A stretch of DNA of 64,000 nt from Allorhodopirellula solitaria (lineage in GTDB: Bacteria > Planctomycetota > Planctomycetia > Pirellulales > Pirellulaceae). The notes under the pieces are model-generated. The model made no database searches, was not told where the DNA came from, and was given only the letters and a program-made list of their open reading frames with translations. The stretch is taken from positions 215,963 to 279,962 of the forward strand of contig NZ_SJPK01000006.1 in NCBI RefSeq assembly GCF_007859855.1. The letters are read 5' to 3'. The translations under genes and the position numbers were made by a program. Shown piece after piece: positions 9,177 to 16,998 of this stretch. Numbering within the stretch: position 1 is the stretch's first letter; each line of letters opens with the position of its first letter.

Positions 9177-10459
9177 GTTCCCCGCTCACAGCAGCGTCGC
9201 CGCAGCTCGCGGCGTCCCCCGGCGTCCGTGTGTTGTGGGTGACTCGGAGGTACTGGCCCCACGGGGCCGGGGAGCATCCGCAGGCGGCGGCCTCGGTGGC
9301 CCTGACCCAAGCCTTGGCGGCGATGGGCATGCACATCGAAGTGGTGACGCCGCGATATGGCGCGCACTGGTCGCAGGAGTTTCAGTGCGATCGGGTGCGT
9401 GTTCATCGCATTCTCGCTGCTCCCAAGGGGGACTGGTCGACGCAGAGGTATGTGCGGTATCTCGGGAATTGGATGGCGGAACAGTCGCATCGTTTTGACT
9501 GGATCGTTTGTGAAGGGATCCACGACGATGTTCGCAGCGTTGCCGTTGCGATCGAGCATGCTCGGCGGGATCCAAACCGCGGCTCGCGACCGCCAACCCG
9601 TGGTGTCGTGCTCTGCGACGGATGGGGAGGTGACGGGGATGATGTCACCTGCCGCCAAGCTCGCAGCGGGAAACGCTGCCTACAAGCCGTAGCGGATTTG
9701 GAGTGGGTGGTGACGCGGCACTCAGGCGTGGAGCGATCCCTGGTCGCCAGTGGGATCTCGCCGGAGCGACTCCGTCGGATCTCGCCCGGGTTTGCCCGGC
9801 CCACGCGAGTCAGTCTGGACCAGCGACTTTTGTCTCGACGATCGCTTGCGGGCATCAACCGGGATCTGATTACAGATGCAGATGACCACGTGTTGCTGTG
9901 GTGTGGGCGGATGTCGGGCAGTCCTGATTACGAGGGAGGGCTCGGTGGGGTCGTGGGCAGCGCGCGGTTATTGTGCGGAAGGTACCCGAATCTGAAGATC
10001 TGGATGCTCGGTGACGGTCCACTGCGCGATTGGGTGCACACCGAACTCAAAGCTGAGGGTGTTCGGGACGTTGTCGCCATTCCCGGGACGTTCGCTGATA
10101 TGAGCGATATTTGGAATGCGGTCGAGGGGGTCGTTGTGACCGATGAGGATCAACTTCGCTACACTCTGCCGGCTGCGATTGCACATGCATTGCCCACGAT
10201 CGTGGCCGATCGGGCGCCGCTGCGAGCCTGGATGAACGACAAATTCGACGCCGATCGAGTCGACTCGGTTGCCTGGTACGATGACGGAAAACCGGGGGCG
10301 TTTCGCAAGACATTTCGCAGCGTTTGGGAGAACTTGCCAGCGGCCAACGATCTCGCTTGGGAAACTGCCATGGATGCTGCACGCCGGTTTAACGCTGGCG
10401 AGGAACTTCGTCAGTGGACCTCGGTACTCTCGCCCGTCACGTGGAACACTTCAACGTAG
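9173..10459 (+). CDS. GT4-like glycosyltransferase
   Basis: A 428-residue protein beginning inside the hpt stop. The N-terminal Rossmann domain contains VRVLWVTRRYWPHGAGEHPQ and a Gly-rich acceptor loop. The C-terminal nucleotide-sugar domain contains VLLWCGRMSGSPDYEGG, LKIWMLGDGPLRDWV and a region ending LPAAIAHALPTIVAD. The usual GT4 E-x7-E motif is not clear in the last segment, so donor binding may differ. There is no signal peptide. It is followed after 60 bp by a second GT4 gene in the same direction, suggesting joint work on an envelope or exopolysaccharide glycan; the sugar is unknown. Confidence 0.75.
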   Translation: MSSPLTAASPQLAASPGVRVLWVTRRYWPHGAGEHPQAAASVALTQALAAMGMHIEVVTPRYGAHWSQEFQCDRVRVHRILAAPKGDWSTQRYVRYLGNWMAEQSHRFDWIVCEGIHDDVRSVAVAIEHARRDPNRGSRPPTRGVVLCDGWGGDGDDVTCRQARSGKRCLQAVADLEWVVTRHSGVERSLVASGISPERLRRISPGFARPTRVSLDQRLLSRRSLAGINRDLITDADDHVLLWCGRMSGSPDYEGGLGGVVGSARLLCGRYPNLKIWMLGDGPLRDWVHTELKAEGVRDVVAIPGTFADMSDIWNAVEGVVVTDEDQLRYTLPAAIAHALPTIVADRAPLRAWMNDKFDADRVDSVAWYDDGKPGAFRKTFRSVWENLPAANDLAWETAMDAARRFNAGEELRQWTSVLSPVTWNTST

Positions 10460-10519
10460 GCTCTTCGTCTTCTATCCCTTGGGAACAAATCCTTGCCTCT
10501 CGCTGACCGCTCAACCGCC

Positions 10520-11647
10520 ATGGCACGCTCGCTCAAAATTGCGTTGGTGATCCCCACGATGGACCGGGGAGGCGCTGAAAAACAAGTCGTGTTGTTAGCG
10601 ACAGGATTGGCTCGGCGAGGACACGATGTCCGGGTTGCGTTGTTGACCCGAGACGGGCCGCGCAGCGAGCCGCTGCGTCAAGCAGGGGTCGAGGTCGAAC
10701 TGATCGGCAAGCGATTCAAAGGCGATCTCACGGCCCTCGTGCGGCTGAGGAATTGGTTCGACCGGTGGCGGCCCGACGTGGTGCATACCTGGTTGTTTGC
10801 AGCGAATAGCTTCGGCCGAGTCGCCGCCTATCGGGCCGGTGTCCCCGTGGTCATCGCCAGCGAGCGGTGCGTTGACCCCTGGAAGAGCGAATGGCAGTTT
10901 TGGATCGATCGCCGCTTGCAAGGCTGGACCGATGCGATCACTACCAACAGCGACGGTGTCCGAGATTTCTATGCCGATCACGGGATCTCTCCGGATCGGT
11001 TCGTGGTAATCCCCAATGGCGTCGAGCCCGGCGCGGCCAAGACGGCTTCGCTGCCGCTCAGCCGGGACGCTGTTTTGCGACGGTTGGAGGTCGGTGAAGA
11101 CCGCAAATTGATTTTGGCGGTCGGGCGATTGTGGCCGCAGAAACGGATTCGCGATCTGATTTGGGCGGGCGAGCTGGTGGGAACGCTCCGCCAGGACACC
11201 ACGCTCGTGATCGTGGGGGATGGACCTCAGCGAGATGAAATGCTGCGACATCGCGATGCGGTGTCACGTCTCGATCATGTTCGCTTCGCCGGCAACCGCG
11301 ATGACGTCTCGGAGTTGCTCCCGCATGCCGACGCGTTCTGGATCGCCAGCGAGTACGAGGGCCAGAGCAATGCCGTCATCGAAGCGATGCAGGCAGGGGT
11401 GCCCGTGGTTGCATCGGATATTCCTGGCAACCGTGATTTGGTGCGTGACGGCGAAACCGGCTACCTGTTCGAGCTCGGGAATGCCGCTCAGCTCGTTGAG
11501 AGAACTCAGGAGATTCTCGAAGATCCCGAGCTAGCCTCTCAGCTGGGCTCGGCGGCGAGATCACGTATCGCGAGTGAATTCACGATCGATGCCATGGTCG
11601 ACGCCCACGTGGAGCTGTACCAGCGTTTGCTGGAAGCTGAGGTGTGA
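10520..11647 (+). CDS. GT4 glycosyltransferase
   Basis: A 375-residue protein starting at ATG 10520; an in-frame TTG at 10493 would add nine residues that do not fit. The acceptor domain begins LKIALVIPTMDRGGAEKQ, the GGAE loop of GT4 enzymes. The donor domain has LILAVGRLWPQKRIRDLI, LVIVGDGPQRDEM and the classical motif EYEGQSNAVIEAMQAGVPVV with both glutamates. The fit to retaining GT-B glycosyltransferases of lipopolysaccharide or exopolysaccharide synthesis is good. It is third in the hpt-GT-GT run. A long palindromic repeat region follows the stop. Confidence 0.88.
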   Translation: MARSLKIALVIPTMDRGGAEKQVVLLATGLARRGHDVRVALLTRDGPRSEPLRQAGVEVELIGKRFKGDLTALVRLRNWFDRWRPDVVHTWLFAANSFGRVAAYRAGVPVVIASERCVDPWKSEWQFWIDRRLQGWTDAITTNSDGVRDFYADHGISPDRFVVIPNGVEPGAAKTASLPLSRDAVLRRLEVGEDRKLILAVGRLWPQKRIRDLIWAGELVGTLRQDTTLVIVGDGPQRDEMLRHRDAVSRLDHVRFAGNRDDVSELLPHADAFWIASEYEGQSNAVIEAMQAGVPVVASDIPGNRDLVRDGETGYLFELGNAAQLVERTQEILEDPELASQLGSAARSRIASEFTIDAMVDAHVELYQRLLEAEV

Positions 11648-11687
11648 GTCGATGGGCGAGCCGGCAGTTGCCCTGTGGCAGTCCGGG

Positions 11688-11894
11688 CTGTCGTTTTATT
11701 GAGCCGAGACGCGTCAGCGGCCGGGTGGGCGGCGCTACCTGGGATGCCATCTACTTTCAACCGCGAAGCGGGTTACCATCGTGATGATGCCCCGCACGGG
11801 GGCAAAATAGACGGCATTGGCCTTACGGCCCTCGGCTCACCATGATGAGGCCGACGTCGATTAAATCGACGAACCGAGTCGCCTCCTGCCGGTT
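11688..11894 (-). repeat. Palindromic intergenic repeat, copy B, with a nested 76-bp insert
   Basis: Read on the minus strand, the unit starts with the stem AACCG/CGGTT (11890-11894 with 11872-11876). It continues CGTCGATTTAATCGACG, then ATGGTGAGCCGAGGGCC, and closes with GACGCGTCTCGGCTCA. Copies A and C run straight from AAGGCCC to GGGTAGCGCC. Here that point is split by 76 bp (11743-11818) whose ends are themselves inverted: ATGCCATCTACTTT against ATGCCGTCTATTTT. The insert thus looks like a mini-element placed inside the repeat. Downstream of the GT4 gene and of the phosphatase gene, it could also act as a bidirectional transcription end. Confidence 0.7.
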
Positions 11895-11896
11895 AC

Positions 11897-11973
11897 CCAG
11901 AAGTAGCCCGTCAGGGATGATCGAGAATAGCCGTCGGTCAGCGCCGCGCCACCTGCGGTGGTTCAGCTCGTTG
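11897..11973 (-). repeat. Intergenic repeat unit shared with 2201-2272
   Basis: On the minus strand it starts CAACGAGCTG and contains AGGTGGCGC, GCGCTGACCG and ATCATCCCT, matching 2201-2272. It directly abuts palindromic copy B, so here the two units form one composite repeat. An apparent 63-residue reading frame across it (RRWRGADRRLFSIIPDG) is the repeat peptide rather than a supported gene. Confidence 0.7.
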
Positions 11974-11982
11974 ACTCGCCCG

Positions 11983-12825
11983 CTATGGGGTGAGCAATAG
12001 CACGGCGAGGTCATCGGGCTTGCCCGGTAGGCCCGTGTCGGCGCCCGTCATCCGCTGGCGCGTCAGTGAGACCAGGGCGTTGAGACGATCGAGTGGTGGG
12101 CCGAGTCGAGCCAGTTCACTGATTTCGCGTAAGAGCAAGTTGTCGAACAACCCGTCGCTGGCGAGGACCACGGTGTCGCGTGGTGACAGGGCAATGGCCG
12201 GGCCGATTTCAATATGCATCGCCTTGGATCCGACCAGATTGGAGACGATGTGCCGCTCGTTGTGATGCATTGCTTCCTCTTCGCTGAGTAGGCCCGATTC
12301 GATCGCATAACCAACGGGAGAATGAGCGGTGGATCTCCACTTCACTGCCCCGCGTCCGCCGAGAAATAATGCCATCGAGTCACCGACTTGATAGCCCCGG
12401 GCGATGCGGTTCTGGATTTCGACAATGCAAATGGTCGTGGCTGCGCCGGTGCCCATGTCGAGGATCTCCTCGTTGGCCTTTTCGATCCCGTCCAAGATTG
12501 CTGGCCGCAGGTCTGTTGCCTGTGCCTGCCCCGCAAGACTCTCGGCGAGGCACTGCACGGCGATCGCCGACGCCTTGTATCCGACCGGGGCGCCGCCGAC
12601 ACCATCGGCGACAGCCATCACAACGCCTCCGCCAGCGGTGGGAATGATGGCGGCGCTATCGTCGTTAGGCTCCTCTTTGCCGGGACAGGTCCGAGAGTAG
12701 GCCACTGCATTCCCCGGCCCTACCGAAACTCTTTCTGGCAACGCCATCTCACTCTCGAGATAGAATCGCGGCGCCGCGAGAATGCTCGGTGTCGCGATTG
12801 CGGTGCTGGAGGACGTCGTGGTCAT
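11983..12825 (-). CDS. PP2C-family Ser/Thr protein phosphatase
   Basis: A 280-residue protein from ATG 12825; the frame extends further upstream, but the added residues lack any match. Metal-binding PP2C motifs are in order: EPNDDSAAIIP, VMAVADGVGGAP (the DGxGG motif), VVLASDGLFDNLL and the final DDLAVLLLTP. These aspartates coordinate the Mn/Mg centre. There is no membrane segment, so it is probably cytoplasmic. The start is 88 bp downstream of the kinase stop on the same strand, so the pair probably forms one transcript, with the phosphatase reversing the kinase. About 40 N-terminal residues before the catalytic domain are Ser/Thr-rich. Confidence 0.88.
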   Translation of the reverse strand: MTTTSSSTAIATPSILAAPRFYLESEMALPERVSVGPGNAVAYSRTCPGKEEPNDDSAAIIPTAGGGVVMAVADGVGGAPVGYKASAIAVQCLAESLAGQAQATDLRPAILDGIEKANEEILDMGTGAATTICIVEIQNRIARGYQVGDSMALFLGGRGAVKWRSTAHSPVGYAIESGLLSEEEAMHHNERHIVSNLVGSKAMHIEIGPAIALSPRDTVVLASDGLFDNLLLREISELARLGPPLDRLNALVSLTRQRMTGADTGLPGKPDDLAVLLLTP

Positions 12826-12913
12826 GGAAAGCTGCAATGGTCTCTGGGTTTCTAGACAGAATCTCGGCACTCCTACGACAGGGCCGTCCGGTCGAGAGAC
12901 GTTCTCTTTCAGT

Positions 12914-13762
12914 CTACGCCTGTTTCCGCTGGCGTTTCGCAAATCGGGTGGCTTTTAAACGAGATTTTTCCCAGGCAGCCTCCATTTTTTCGGCGTCGGT
13001 GAAGCGATCGCGAGGGCGGATCGCAACAGATTTTCGGAGGATCGCGATCACGTCGCTGTGAACACGCCGCCGCATCGCCGCTGCACCGGGAAACGGCCAG
13101 TCAAATGGATATTCCGGCCACTTCCCAGACATCATCCGATACGCGATCAATCCGAGCGAGAAGACGTCGCTTCTTTTGGACGGTTTTCCCATCGCTTGTT
13201 CGGGTGGCATGTATCCAAGTGTCCCAGTTCCCGAACCGCTAATCGTGTTCTGCGCGACTTTCGCGATCCCAAAATCTCCCAGTCGCAGATAGTCCTTGTC
13301 AAACAGCATCACGTTTTCCGGTTTGATGTCACAGTGGATGACGCCGTGATGATGGGCGTAGGCAACCGCACTGAGCAGTTGCGATGTGAACTCGAAGGCG
13401 GTCTCAAAACCCATTCGATTTTTCAGTCGATCGTCGAGGGTGCGGTCAGCCAGTGGCGTCACGATGACGAACCGGCCATCAATGAAACTGGCGTCACGAA
13501 TGGGGAGGATATGAGGATGTTCCAAGCCCATGGTCAGCTTGGCTTCGCGTCGGAATGCGGCGATCAGTTCCTCAGAAACCCACTGATGGTTGGGAATTTT
13601 GAGCGCCACCTTGATCGACAGTAGTGTGTCGGTGGCGGCGTAAACATCAGCGAACCCGCCTTGGCCGATGCGGCGATCGAGTCGGTATTTGCCGATTCGG
13701 CCCTTGACCCGCAGCGGCGTCAAGCCCGTGGCAGCACTGGAGGTCGAAGCCGCTTTTCGCAT
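12914..13762 (-). CDS. Soluble Ser/Thr protein kinase (Hanks type, HCD catalytic loop)
   Basis: A 282-residue protein from ATG 13762. The kinase elements are the Gly-rich loop IGQGGFADVYAA, the Lys in KVALKIPNHQ, the C-helix Glu in AFRREAKLTMGLEHPHIL, the catalytic loop VIHCDIKPENVML, the metal motif LGDFGIAK and an activation segment ending GYMPPEQAMG. The catalytic loop reads HCD where most bacterial kinases have HRD, so it is a non-RD kinase and may not need activation-loop phosphorylation. Unlike many PknB-like proteins it has no membrane segment or sensor domain. It is paired with the PP2C gene downstream. Substrates are unknown; the divergent neighbour is a PEP-CTERM gene. Confidence 0.92.
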   Translation of the reverse strand: MRKAASTSSAATGLTPLRVKGRIGKYRLDRRIGQGGFADVYAATDTLLSIKVALKIPNHQWVSEELIAAFRREAKLTMGLEHPHILPIRDASFIDGRFVIVTPLADRTLDDRLKNRMGFETAFEFTSQLLSAVAYAHHHGVIHCDIKPENVMLFDKDYLRLGDFGIAKVAQNTISGSGTGTLGYMPPEQAMGKPSKRSDVFSLGLIAYRMMSGKWPEYPFDWPFPGAAAMRRRVHSDVIAILRKSVAIRPRDRFTDAEKMEAAWEKSRLKATRFAKRQRKQA

Positions 13763-14124
13763 GTTCAGAAGGGCGTGGGAGGGTGCAAGGAAAGGTTCGG
13801 CCGCGATCCAACGGCCCGCCAGGCGAGGTTGCACGCGTTGGCAGACGGGCGATCACGAGCCGGGCAGAACAGGGAACTGTGTTCCCTCCATTCTATGTGC
13901 AAATCTTATCCCGAAGCGTGTCGGAGAGGCACCTTCAGGCACCGCATCGGCTTTTATTTGGCGAAATGGCGCCCAGAACGTTTTCTCGTGCGTTCTTAAA
14001 CATGTGCGACTGCTGTTTTGACTCTCTGTCGCCAATGCCTATTGTTGATTGATTAAGCGTCTTCCCTCTCCAACGCGGCTGACGTTAACAAATCGTCGGC
14101 TCCAGTTCACCAAAGTTCCCCACC
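13763..14124. other. Divergent intergenic region, no gene seen
   Basis: This 362-bp gap lies between the kinase start (minus strand) and the first PEP-CTERM gene (plus strand). It should contain both promoters. I see no convincing coding frame, repeat or operator; the short open frames here overlap one another and have no recognisable content. Confidence 0.5.
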
Positions 14125-15051
14125 ATGTATACGCGTTTTCTCGGAACGTTCAGTTTCCTCTCTTGTCTCATTGTGCTCAGCCCGGGGGCAGCTGCTGGTA
14201 CCTTATTGGTGGGGTTTCATCAGTTTGGTGACGCCAGTCGGGGGAGCAGTATCACGCGAAATCACGGGGACGAAGGTGTTTTCGCCGCCAGTTCGACGAT
14301 CACGTACAACGGCGGCAGCACGAGCACCGGGGGCAGTACCGACAACTACTACGGTGCCGATAATGCGTCGAGTATCGGCTTTCAGACGAACCAAACTCCC
14401 TTTGACCCTGTTGCCGATGTGACCAACGGTCCATACCTGTACGAAGTGTCAGGCGGGAACGCGCGGCAGAACTCGTCGTATGCTGCTAGCGCGCCGCAGC
14501 CTTCCAACACGACTGGAAGCGGCGCTGTCACGACGGCTGATGGACGGGTTCGCAATCTGAACGGAACAGATCTCTACGTCAGAAACGACACCAGTTCTGC
14601 TTATCTTATCGATCGGCTTCTCTTCGATTCGTTTCTCGGGGATGTCTCCGATAATTCGCAGCGTGGGATCCTCGGGCAGTTCCCTGTCACCATCTTTCGC
14701 AATGATGGAACCATTCCTTCCCGGAATTTGAGCGTCACGCAGGGGTTTGCTGGTTACAACATGCAGTCTGGGGAGTCCGTCGATCAGTCGATGACCAATC
14801 CGAATCTCGTCGACAACCTGATCGATTACGGAGTGGGGACGAATTACATGGATTACGTCGTCGAGCTTGGTGGTTTCATTCTGAACCCGGGAGAAGCCTT
14901 CACTGTCGGGTTCAACGTAATCGGTAGCGGTGTGGCGCGGGGAGACAACTTCGCCATTGTGGGGCGACCCGTTCCCGAACCGATGACCGCCCTGGCATTC
15001 GCTGGGATGCTCGGAATGGGCGTCTTGGGACGTCGTCGCAGAAAACGCTAG
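14125..15051 (+). CDS. PEP-CTERM exported protein, copy 1
   Basis: A 308-residue protein with a signal peptide (MYTRFLGTFSFLSCLIVL, cleavage near AAAGTL) and a C-terminal sorting signal: VPEP near residue 283, a hydrophobic segment and a final RRRRKR. Such proteins are exported and processed by an exosortase, often in polysaccharide-producing bacteria; no exosortase is in this window. The mature part is Gly/Ser/Thr/Asn-rich and starts LVGFHQFGDASRG. It is clearly paralogous to the next gene over its whole length (shared STGGSTDN and a related ending). It is probably a surface or matrix protein. Confidence 0.82.
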   Translation: MYTRFLGTFSFLSCLIVLSPGAAAGTLLVGFHQFGDASRGSSITRNHGDEGVFAASSTITYNGGSTSTGGSTDNYYGADNASSIGFQTNQTPFDPVADVTNGPYLYEVSGGNARQNSSYAASAPQPSNTTGSGAVTTADGRVRNLNGTDLYVRNDTSSAYLIDRLLFDSFLGDVSDNSQRGILGQFPVTIFRNDGTIPSRNLSVTQGFAGYNMQSGESVDQSMTNPNLVDNLIDYGVGTNYMDYVVELGGFILNPGEAFTVGFNVIGSGVARGDNFAIVGRPVPEPMTALAFAGMLGMGVLGRRRRKR

Positions 15052-15240
15052 CACATCGAGCGGGTCCGCAGCGGCCCTGGCGAGGGTGAAGGGCGAGGCT
15101 CGCGAGGGCTCGCTGGCGTGTCAATTTTGCGAGCTGGAGGGTTAGCTCTCGGGAAGAGGCCCGTCACGCCGGCACAGACGGTAAATTCCACGGCTGTCCG
15201 AGGTGAAACGGTCTTTCCAGCGGAAATCGCCGAAATAAAC

Positions 15241-15387
15241 CAGGTTAAAAAAACCGAAAAAACCTATAATCTGCTTGGCCTGGTAATCTGGTGAAGTACA
15301 ATTTGCTTACAAGCGGAACCTCCCCCCCCCCTGGAACGTTGCCCGCCTTCGAACGATGCATTGGGCACGACCTGAGAGAGTATATCC
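15241..15387 (+). promoter_or_regulatory. Upstream region of PEP-CTERM copy 2 with TATAAT box and C10 tract
   Basis: A perfect TATAAT lies at 15265-15270, preceded by A-rich GGTTAAAAAAACC; no strong -35 box stands at the right spacing. A run of ten C (15322-15331) lies between this box and the ATG at 15388. If the -10 box is real, the tract lies in the 5' leader. Homopolymers of this length slip during replication, so it could vary expression. The rest of 15052-15240 shows a short GC palindrome (GGCTCGCGAGGGCTCGC) and no gene. Confidence 0.35.
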
Positions 15388-16389
15388 ATGAAAATCCGAC
15401 ATCTTGCTGTTCTGAGTTTAGCTTCTTGCCTTGGTCTTGCGCCGCAGACCGCCTCGGCGGAACTGCTCGCTGGGTTCCATCAATTTGATGAAGTGACGCA
15501 GGTCGGTGTGGGGTATACGAAGGCCGGAGCCGACGAAGGGATCTTCGCCGCACTCTCATCGATCACGTACAACACCGGCAGCACCAATACCGGAGGAAGT
15601 ACGGATAACTGGTACGGTCCGGACGGTTCCTACGTTTATCCAGGTGCCCCGGGGGCTTGGGCTCCCGCGTCTGGCGGAGCGCTCACCGGTCAAACGCCGA
15701 TCGCTGCGAACAGCCCTGGCACTATCAACCCCCCCTATGTCTTCGAGACAACCAACCCGGCCGGACCCCGTTTGGACCCCACATATGGCGGTGGCTCGAT
15801 ACCGGTCCCACCCAACCAGATCGGTGGGAACGATTCCACTGCTGATGGTCGAATTCGGAGTTTTAACGGGACGGATGTCCAGATCGAGAACAATACCTCC
15901 ACAATTTACCGGCTCGACACGTTTGTATTTGACGCATTTGTCGGTGACGTCTCCACGGCCGGTGCCGAGGTGAACATGGAAGACTTCGTGTTGACCTATT
16001 TTGGCGCGGACGGTTCCACGTCGTCTGCTTTTGTGAACGTGACCGAAGGCTATGCTGGTTACAACACTCAGTCGGGCGAGGATGTCAACGAAGCGTTGGG
16101 CGACCCCTTGCTCGTCAACAATGAAATTGATTACGGCTTCGGAACGAACTATCTTGATTTCGTTGTCGATCTCAATGGGTTCATTCTGAATCCCGGCGAC
16201 ATTGTCTCGATTGGCCTCAATTCGACGGCCATCAATGGGACGGCTCGGGGTGATAACTTCGCCTTCTTTGGAACGCCCACCGCTGTCCCAGAGCCTTCCT
16301 CGGCTCTTGCCATTGGTGCATTGGTCAGCTTGGGCGCACTCATCCGCCGCCGCAAACGCAAAGCGGAAAGCAAATTGGCCGCGCTTTAG
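15388..16389 (+). CDS. PEP-CTERM exported protein, copy 2
   Basis: A 333-residue paralogue of the preceding gene. The signal peptide is MKIRHLAVLSLASCLGLA, with cleavage near ASAELLAG. The mature start LLAGFHQFDEV parallels copy 1. Shared internal segments are STNTGGSTDNWYG, TADGRIRSFNGTDV and NEIDYGFGTNYLDFVVDLNG. The C-terminal signal is AVPEPSSALAIGA followed by a hydrophobic stretch and IRRRKRK. The two genes probably arose by tandem duplication; this copy has extra Pro/Gly-rich residues in its middle. It is exported and probably retained at the cell surface after processing. The sigma-factor gene starts 66 bp downstream. Confidence 0.83.
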   Translation: MKIRHLAVLSLASCLGLAPQTASAELLAGFHQFDEVTQVGVGYTKAGADEGIFAALSSITYNTGSTNTGGSTDNWYGPDGSYVYPGAPGAWAPASGGALTGQTPIAANSPGTINPPYVFETTNPAGPRLDPTYGGGSIPVPPNQIGGNDSTADGRIRSFNGTDVQIENNTSTIYRLDTFVFDAFVGDVSTAGAEVNMEDFVLTYFGADGSTSSAFVNVTEGYAGYNTQSGEDVNEALGDPLLVNNEIDYGFGTNYLDFVVDLNGFILNPGDIVSIGLNSTAINGTARGDNFAFFGTPTAVPEPSSALAIGALVSLGALIRRRKRKAESKLAAL

Positions 16390-16455
16390 ACGCAGTCGAG
16401 GGCTTTCTTTTCGCTTTTCTTGTTAACGTTTCCGTTCCTGCCGGCATAAATAGGC

Positions 16456-16998
16456 ATGGAAACGAATGAATATCCCGATTCGCAGGCCGAGTTTGTCGGT
16501 CTGCTGACGAGCAACCAAGCGGCGATCACGCTCGCGGTTCGTTGTTTGATGCCGGGTGATCGTGGTGCGGACGAGGTTGTCCAGCAGACCAACGCCAAGA
16601 TTTGGCAGAAACGTTCCGATTTTGAAGCCGGTACGAATTTCCGAGCGTGGGCGGCAACGATCGCACGCTACGAGGTGCTGAATTACCGCAAGCAGCAAGC
16701 TCGAGACGCTCGGATCAACTTTTCGAGTGAGTTGGAGCAACAGATCGTTGCGGACGCTGCTGAGTTCGAGGACGATTTCTCCGAGCGGCACTCAGCTCTG
16801 CGAGAGTGTCTCGGTGAGCTGAAACCAGACAGCCGCGAGCTCTTGATGTCGCGATACGAAGGCGACGAGACACTCGCCGATTTAGCGAGCCGGGTCGGGC
16901 GATCGGTAGGCGGGATCAAGGTCACGCTGTGTCGTTTGCGGACGACGCTCTCGGCATGCATCCAGCGCCGCTTGCAAGCAAGCGAGGGCACGGTATGA
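16456..16998 (+). CDS. ECF RNA polymerase sigma factor (planctomycete/verrucomicrobial type)
   Basis: A 180-residue protein from ATG 16456. Region 2 includes IWQKRSDFEAGTNFRAWAAT, close to the WLxxIArN-type motif of region 2.4. Region 4 is a helix-turn-helix with LADLASRVGRSVGGIKVTLC. The form matches the Rhodopirellula/Verrucomicrobium ECF family, which usually precedes a FecR-like gene. Here the FecR/LamG gene begins inside its stop codon (ATGA overlap), so both are co-translated. The likely role is transcription of an envelope or polysaccharide-degradation gene set, plausibly the operon that follows. Confidence 0.88.
   Translation: METNEYPDSQAEFVGLLTSNQAAITLAVRCLMPGDRGADEVVQQTNAKIWQKRSDFEAGTNFRAWAATIARYEVLNYRKQQARDARINFSSELEQQIVADAAEFEDDFSERHSALRECLGELKPDSRELLMSRYEGDETLADLASRVGRSVGGIKVTLCRLRTTLSACIQRRLQASEGTV

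Noticed and set aside
11823-12014. A 63-residue minus-strand frame (RRWRGADRRLFSIIPDG)
   Set aside because: It translates a repeat that also occurs at 2201-2272; there is no independent evidence for a gene.
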